Of a stretch of 10,849 bases of DNA, positions 5,638 to 10,849 are shown in pieces (the first letter of the stretch is position 1; each line of letters begins with the position of its first letter). A program made the translations under genes and the position numbers. Source of the DNA: an uncultured Bacilli bacterium (GTDB lineage Bacteria > Bacillota_I > Bacilli_A > RF39 > UBA660); NCBI GenBank assembly GCA_947625315.1, contig CANQOE010000024.1, forward strand, positions 1-10,849, given 5' to 3'. The notes below the pieces were generated by a model that worked only from the letters and a program-made list of their open reading frames with translations, did no database searches and was not told the origin of the DNA.

Positions 5638-8535
5638 ATGTTAGTACCTTTAAAAATAACTACGGAATATTCATTACTTAAAAGTACCATTAAAATCAAA
5701 GATTTAATTACTTTTTTAAAAGAACATAATTTATCTACCTGTAGTATAGTTGATGATAATTTATTTGGCGTGCAAGATTTTTATCAAAATATGCTTAAAA
5801 ATAATCTTAAACCTATTATTGGTTTTAGTATAAATATTAATAATTTAGCTATTTATTTATATGCTAAAAATATTAATGGTTATCATAATTTATTAAAAAT
5901 TCATACTTTAAAAGAATTTCATAATTTAACTTTAGATACTATAAAAGAATATTTAGAAGATATTAAAATAATTATACCTTTTAATTCTAAAGATTTATTA
6001 GCTAATTTTTCTAATGCTTATATAGGTTATTCTAATAAAGAAGAAAAAGTAGCTAGTTTATTATTAACTAATAATGTTGTTTATTTAAAAGATGTTAGAT
6101 GTTTAACTAAAGAAGATACTATTTATTTAAAATATTTAGAAGCTATAGATAAAGGTGTTTTAGTTAAAGATATATTAAGTGATTATTCTCTTAATTATTT
6201 AAATTTAGATGTGTATTCAGATGATATTAAAACAACTATCGATTTTGCAAAAGACTTAAATGTGGAATTTACTAATAAAGAGCGCTATATACCAAAGTAT
6301 AATTCTGATGTTGATTCTTTAGCTTATTTAGTTAGTTTAACACATAAAGGTTTAGCAAAAAGATTAAATAATCAAGATAATCCGGTCTATACCAAACGTT
6401 TAAATTATGAATTAAGTGTTATTAAAAATATGGGTTTTGTCGATTATTTTTTAATCGTTTATGATTATGTCTTATATGCTAAAAAAAATAATATTTTAGT
6501 AGGTCCAGGCAGAGGTAGCGCGGCCGGATCTTTAGTTAGTTATACTCTTGGTATTACTAATGTTGACCCTTTAAAATACCATTTGTTATTTGAACGTTTC
6601 TTAAATCCCGAAAGAGTTAGTATGCCTGATATAGATATTGATTTTGAATATACAAAAAGAAATCAAGTAATTGACTATGTTAAAAATAAATATGGGGAAG
6701 ATAAAGTTGCTTTAATCATGGCTTTTGGTACTCTGGCTTCTAAACAAGCCCTAAGAGATGTGGCTCGAGTTCTTGATGTTCCTTTAGATTTAACTAATAA
6801 GTTTGTTTCTTTAATAAATGCTAAACTTACCTTAAAAGAAAACTATAATCCCAGTGTTCAAAATTATTTAGATAATTATTCTATTTTAAAAAACGTTTAT
6901 AAAATAGCTTTAAAATTAGAAGGCTTAAAAAGACATATATCTACTCATGCTGCTGGTGTTGTCATTTGTAGTGTTCCTCTAGATAATTTAATTCCGATAA
7001 TTAATAATGATAATTTTATTATGACTGGTTTTGAACATCAATACTTAGAAGATTTAGGTATTTTAAAAATGGATTTTCTAGCTTTACGTAATTTAACTAT
7101 TATTGCCCAAGTTTTAGATTTAATTAAAGAAAATACCAATGAAACAATTGATTTAAATGCTATTAATTTAAATGATGCCGAAGTATTTAAGCTATTTTGC
7201 AATGGGGATACCGAAGGTATTTTCCAATTTGAAAGCAGTGGTATGCGCAATTTAATGCTTAAATTAAAACCAACAACTTTTTCGGATTTAGTAGCTTCTG
7301 TTGCGCTTTTTCGTCCTGGGCCTATGCAAAATATTGATATGTTTATTGCTCGCAAAAAAGGAATGCAAAAAATAACTTATTTAGATCCAGCTTTAGAACC
7401 CATTCTAAAAGAAACTTATGGCATAATTATCTATCAAGAACAAGTTATGCAAATCTTACAAACCATCGGGGGCTATAGCTATGCTGAGGCTGATAATATT
7501 CGCCGCGCTATGAGTAAGAAAAAAGAAGAAATCATTAAGGCGGATAAAGAGCATTTTATTTCTTCGGCTTTAAAAAGAGGTTATAAAGAAGATTTAGCTA
7601 CGAGTATTTATGAATTAATATTAAAATTTGCTAATTATGGTTTTAATAAAGCCCATTCGGTATCTTATGCTCTAATTGGTTATCAAATGGCTTATCTAAA
7701 AGCTAATTATCCTTTATATTTTATTACTAATCTTTTAAATATGAGTATTGGTATTGAAACTAAAACTAAAGAATATATTATCGAAGCTAAAAATAAAGGT
7801 ATCAAGATTATTAAACCCGATATAAACATGAGTACTAATGCTTATTTAATCAAAGATAATAGTTTAGTTTTACCTCTTTTAACTATTAAAAATTTAGGAG
7901 AAAGTAGTACTAATTTAATCTTAGAAGAAAGAACTAAAAATTGTTTATTTAAAGATTATTATGATTTTTTAATTAGAGTAAGTAAATTAATTAATAAAAA
8001 AGCTTTAACTATGTTAATTTATGCGGGTTCTTTAGATAGTTTTAATTTAACTAAAAAAACAATGATTGAAAATTTAGATATTGCCCTAAATTATGCTTCT
8101 TTAGTTCATGATATTGATGTTTCTTTAATTGAAAAACCAGCTTTAGAAATAAAAGGTGAATATTCTAAAGAAGAATTAAGAGCTCAAGAATTTAGTTGTT
8201 TTGGTTTTTATTTAACTAATCATCCGGTAGCTAAATATCAAGCTCAAAATATAACTAAATTAAATAAATTAGAACTTAATTTTGATAAAAGAATTCAAAC
8301 TGTGGCTTTAATTGAAAAAATTAAAACTATTAAAACTAAAAAAGGAGATAATATGGCTTTTTTAACAATCTCTGATGAAGAAACAACTAGTGATTTAGTT
8401 ATTTTTCCAAGTTATTATTATATACTTGCAAATTTACATATTGGTGATATAATAATGATTCAGGGTAAAGTTACAAAAAGATTTGATAAATATCAAATAA
8501 ATGGTGATAAAATAACGAAAGTAGTAGGTGATTAA
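5638..8535 (+). CDS. dnaE: DNA polymerase III alpha subunit, DnaE type
   Basis: A C-family replicative DNA polymerase; in Firmicutes DnaE extends RNA primers before handing over to PolC. The 965 residues are shorter than B. subtilis DnaE (about 1,115). The N-terminal PHP domain is degenerate: the HLxVH motif is PLKIT (4-8) and the TDH motif is VDDN (38-41), so metal binding and any PHP catalysis are probably lost. The polymerase core is intact, with GPGRGSAAGS (289-298), catalytic aspartates in PDIDIDF (331, 333, 335), a likely third carboxylate Asp479 in KMDF, and FRPGPM, YQEQVMQI and FNKAHSVSY. A helix-hairpin-helix-like part and a C-terminal OB fold (about 885-965) follow. I see no clear QxxLF clamp-binding motif before the OB fold. 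No 3'-5' exonuclease domain is present. polC begins 2 nt after the stop codon. Confidence 0.98.
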   Translation: MLVPLKITTEYSLLKSTIKIKDLITFLKEHNLSTCSIVDDNLFGVQDFYQNMLKNNLKPIIGFSININNLAIYLYAKNINGYHNLLKIHTLKEFHNLTLDTIKEYLEDIKIIIPFNSKDLLANFSNAYIGYSNKEEKVASLLLTNNVVYLKDVRCLTKEDTIYLKYLEAIDKGVLVKDILSDYSLNYLNLDVYSDDIKTTIDFAKDLNVEFTNKERYIPKYNSDVDSLAYLVSLTHKGLAKRLNNQDNPVYTKRLNYELSVIKNMGFVDYFLIVYDYVLYAKKNNILVGPGRGSAAGSLVSYTLGITNVDPLKYHLLFERFLNPERVSMPDIDIDFEYTKRNQVIDYVKNKYGEDKVALIMAFGTLASKQALRDVARVLDVPLDLTNKFVSLINAKLTLKENYNPSVQNYLDNYSILKNVYKIALKLEGLKRHISTHAAGVVICSVPLDNLIPIINNDNFIMTGFEHQYLEDLGILKMDFLALRNLTIIAQVLDLIKENTNETIDLNAINLNDAEVFKLFCNGDTEGIFQFESSGMRNLMLKLKPTTFSDLVASVALFRPGPMQNIDMFIARKKGMQKITYLDPALEPILKETYGIIIYQEQVMQILQTIGGYSYAEADNIRRAMSKKKEEIIKADKEHFISSALKRGYKEDLATSIYELILKFANYGFNKAHSVSYALIGYQMAYLKANYPLYFITNLLNMSIGIETKTKEYIIEAKNKGIKIIKPDINMSTNAYLIKDNSLVLPLLTIKNLGESSTNLILEERTKNCLFKDYYDFLIRVSKLINKKALTMLIYAGSLDSFNLTKKTMIENLDIALNYASLVHDIDVSLIEKPALEIKGEYSKEELRAQEFSCFGFYLTNHPVAKYQAQNITKLNKLELNFDKRIQTVALIEKIKTIKTKKGDNMAFLTISDEETTSDLVIFPSYYYILANLHIGDIIMIQGKVTKRFDKYQINGDKITKVVGD

Positions 8536-8537
8536 TT

Positions 8538-10849
8538 ATGCATGATTTAAAATCTTTCTTTAAAAGTATTAATTTTGAATATGATGAAAAAACTTTTGCC
8601 AATGTCGAAATAGCTAAAGTAGTTTTAAATAAAAAACAAGAAGTATTTAATGTTTATTTACATAGTCCTAAAGTATTACCTTATGAAGTCATGAATAAAT
8701 TAATTACTTCTAATTATTTAATAAATAATATTTATAAATGTTTAATACATATTAGTTATGAAGAAATAACGAAAGCTGATGTTTTAAATTATTTACAAGA
8801 AATAGTTAAAGAAATAGTTTTAAATAAACCATCTTTAATAAGTTTAGAAGAAAGTATTCCCAAAATTGATGATGATATAATAATATTTGAAGTAATAAGT
8901 ACTACGGAAGAAGAAGCTATTAAAAAAGAAGCTTCCAAAATTACTCAAAAATTAGACCAATTAGGTTTAAATGATTATTTAATAACTACTAAAATCAATG
9001 AAGAAGCTCAAAAACAAGTAGCGAGTGTTATTGAACAAATAAAAGCTCCCGTTGCTTATCAAGAAGTTAAAAAAGAATACGATCCTGGAGAAGTAATTAT
9101 TGGCAAAACTATTACCAAACCAACCTCTTCGATAGCTTCAATTAACAATGTTACTAAAAATGTGGTTTTAGAAGGTTATATTGAAACTATTAGTTATTTA
9201 GAAAGAGATAATATTAATATCATTACTTTAAGTATTTGTGATAATGAAAAAAGTATGCTAGGTAAAATATTTCTTCGCGATAAAGAAGAATATCAAAGTA
9301 TTAAAGAAACTTTAATTGAAGAAATGTGGGTTAAAATATATGGCAACGTCGAATATGATAATTACTCTAAATGTTTAGCTATGTCTATTCGTTCTTTAGA
9401 AAAAATTGCTTCTCAAGAAATAATTACCATAACTAGTAGTGACCCTAATATGATTATTGGGGAACACGTCGAAGGAGAAGTTACTAAATTAGAAAATGTT
9501 TTAGGGGGCGAATCCAATATTATCGTGGAAGTTTATCCATTTGGCAGTGAAACTTTAGAAAAAGATACTATTAATATTTTAACTCTAAAGGTGAGTGATA
9601 ATACATCTTCGATCTTAGCTAAAGCTTTTAAAAAGAATAAACGCGAATTTAGTCAAATAAAAGATTCATTAAAAAAAGCCCAAAAAAATAACAATTGGCT
9701 CCGTATTTTTGGCAATATTGAATTTGATAATTATTCTCATGATAATGTTTTAAATATTACATCTTTAGAAATGATTGCTTCAAAAGACGTTGTAAGAATA
9801 GATAATGCTCCCAAAAAAAGAGTTGAACTTCATGCCCATACTATGATGAGTATGATGGATGGTGTTATTCCAAATGATGAAAAAGATCCTAATAATCTAG
9901 TTGATTATGTATATCGTTTAGGACAAAAAGCCATCGCGGTAACTGACCATAATGCTTTGCAAGCTTATCCTAATCTCTTTCACGCGGTTAATAAAATTAA
10001 TAAAGGCAAAGATGCTCAAGACCATTTTAAAGTTATATATGGAACGGAATTAAATGTTGTTAATGATGATATTGATTTCATTCATAATTTAAAAGATTAT
10101 TCGCTTTTAAATCAAGAATATGTCGTATTTGATACCGAAACAACTGGCTTATATGTTGGCAGTGATCAAATGATTGAAATTGGGGCTGTAAAAATCCAAA
10201 ATGGCGAAGTAACTGAACGTTTTGATGAATTTATTGACCCCCATCGTCCTCTTCCTCAAAAAATTACGGAACTAACTAATATAACTGATGATATGTTAAA
10301 AGGTCATGATGATGAAGAAACAGTTACGCGTAGATTTTTAGCCTGGGTTGGCGAACTTCCTATGGTTGCTCATAATGCGAAATTTGATATTGGCTTTATT
10401 AACGCGGCTTGTGAAAAATATTCTTTAGGCAAATTTACCAATACGGTTTTAGATACAATGAGTATGGCGCGTTATTTACATCCCGAGTGGCCAAATCATA
10501 AACTTACTACCTTAGCTCGACGTTATCAAGTAGAATGGGATGAAGAAGCTCACCATCGGGCTGATTATGATGCTGAAGGTACAGCTCATGCTTTTTATAA
10601 AATGTGTGAAGAATTAGATAGTCAAAATATTGAAACCACTACTGCTTTATTTAATTCGGTTGATTTACAAGAATTAATCAAATTCTCTTTTCCATTCCAT
10701 CTATGTTGTTTAGTTAAAAATAAAATTGGTTTAAAAAATTTATTTAAAATAATTAGTTATGCTAATACGACTTACTTATTTAAAAATAGTGAACCTAAAC
10801 TACCTAGAGGAGAATTAAAAAAATTAAGAGAAGGTCTTCTTATTGGCAG
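8538..10849 (+). CDS. polC: DNA polymerase III PolC, N-terminal part (3' end outside window)
   Basis: The main replicative, proofreading polymerase of low-GC Gram-positives. 770 codons are present; the polymerase palm, fingers and thumb lie beyond the window. Order: PolC N-terminal region (about 1-205), OB fold 1 (209-291), a second OB-like unit (311-414), then PHP with HAH (432-434) and TDHN (469-472). The DnaQ-type exonuclease inserted into PHP has FDTETTG (531-537, Asp532 and Glu534), HNAKFD (612-617) and H673 to D678, the full DEDDh set, so proofreading should be active. PRGELKKLREGLLIG at the window edge returns to PHP. HAH lies about 100 residues later than in B. subtilis PolC, matching one extra OB fold. 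ATG is 2 nt after dnaE with AGGTG (8525-8529) as ribosome site, so translation is probably coupled. An open frame runs to the last base. Confidence 0.98.
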   Translation, partial: MHDLKSFFKSINFEYDEKTFANVEIAKVVLNKKQEVFNVYLHSPKVLPYEVMNKLITSNYLINNIYKCLIHISYEEITKADVLNYLQEIVKEIVLNKPSLISLEESIPKIDDDIIIFEVISTTEEEAIKKEASKITQKLDQLGLNDYLITTKINEEAQKQVASVIEQIKAPVAYQEVKKEYDPGEVIIGKTITKPTSSIASINNVTKNVVLEGYIETISYLERDNINIITLSICDNEKSMLGKIFLRDKEEYQSIKETLIEEMWVKIYGNVEYDNYSKCLAMSIRSLEKIASQEIITITSSDPNMIIGEHVEGEVTKLENVLGGESNIIVEVYPFGSETLEKDTINILTLKVSDNTSSILAKAFKKNKREFSQIKDSLKKAQKNNNWLRIFGNIEFDNYSHDNVLNITSLEMIASKDVVRIDNAPKKRVELHAHTMMSMMDGVIPNDEKDPNNLVDYVYRLGQKAIAVTDHNALQAYPNLFHAVNKINKGKDAQDHFKVIYGTELNVVNDDIDFIHNLKDYSLLNQEYVVFDTETTGLYVGSDQMIEIGAVKIQNGEVTERFDEFIDPHRPLPQKITELTNITDDMLKGHDDEETVTRRFLAWVGELPMVAHNAKFDIGFINAACEKYSLGKFTNTVLDTMSMARYLHPEWPNHKLTTLARRYQVEWDEEAHHRADYDAEGTAHAFYKMCEELDSQNIETTTALFNSVDLQELIKFSFPFHLCCLVKNKIGLKNLFKIISYANTTYLFKNSEPKLPRGELKKLREGLLIG
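9162..9779 (+). repeat. Tandem OB-fold duplication inside PolC
   Basis: Unit 1 is residues 209-291 (9162-9410) and unit 2 is residues 311-414 (9468-9779). Both contain EG at the first strand, a (D)xINIxTLxxxDN segment, a K(E/R)E(Y/F) helix, the string GN(V/I)E(Y/F)DNYS (269 and 392 onward) and SLExIAS at the end. By hand about 17 of 36 residues match in the central segment. Unit 2 carries a longer first loop with about 14-20 extra residues and is followed by the normal linker to PHP. Confidence 0.75.

Noticed and set aside
7038..7355. Minus-strand reading frame opposite dnaE
   Set aside because: It covers the most conserved part of the polymerase domain and has no independent support; a shadow frame.
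32..10849. Mycoplasma-type genetic code (TGA for tryptophan)
   Set aside because: All tryptophan codons read (eleven) are TGG and no in-frame TGA occurs in any gene, despite the strong AT bias.

Overview
The window comes from a very AT-rich, low-GC Gram-positive lineage. The evidence is two replicative C-family polymerases (DnaE and PolC), an HU protein, AAGGAGG-type ribosome binding sites and Firmicutes-like MutS. All six stop codons visible are TAA. All eleven tryptophans I could read are TGG and no TGA interrupts a gene, so the standard bacterial code applies rather than the Mycoplasma code. The best guess is an uncultured, host-associated member of the Bacilli (RF39/Mollicutes-like gut bacteria). 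That placement is inference.

Layout, left to right. (1) The 3' end of mutS (1-580), then a monocistronic HU gene (734-1006) with its own promoter and a clear intrinsic terminator. (2) A DUF4143-type AAA+ ATPase (1143-2336). It is driven by a perfect-consensus promoter embedded in four copies of an 11-bp half-site, alternating in orientation. (3) A convergent regulator with two tandem HTH_XRE domains (complement of 2333-2857), whose stop codon overlaps the ATPase stop codon. (4) A divergent gene (3054-5519) for a large membrane-anchored or secreted protein. It has a TasA/camelysin-like N-terminus and a long array of GLUG-type repeats. Its shared 196-bp upstream region with the XRE gene carries two face-to-face promoters and a 21-bp-spaced direct repeat. 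(5) An intrinsic terminator whose T-tract runs into an extended -10 promoter for dnaE (5638-8535), followed 2 nt later by polC (8538 to the window edge).

The core genes cover replication, repair and nucleoid structure. The centre (1042-5520) is an accessory block: an orphan ATPase, a regulator and a surface protein. The XRE protein is a natural candidate to control the surface protein or itself. The four-half-site operator implies that the ATPase is specifically regulated, by an unknown factor.

Most notable points: PolC appears to carry two tandem OB folds before its PHP/exonuclease module, where Bacillus subtilis PolC has one. The ATPase promoter has an unusual alternating palindrome array. 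The surface-protein gene shows a codon-usage mosaic within its repeats. dnaE and polC sit in one apparent operon. No RNA genes, CRISPR arrays or insertion sequences were seen. No stretch longer than about 200 bases lacks a gene.
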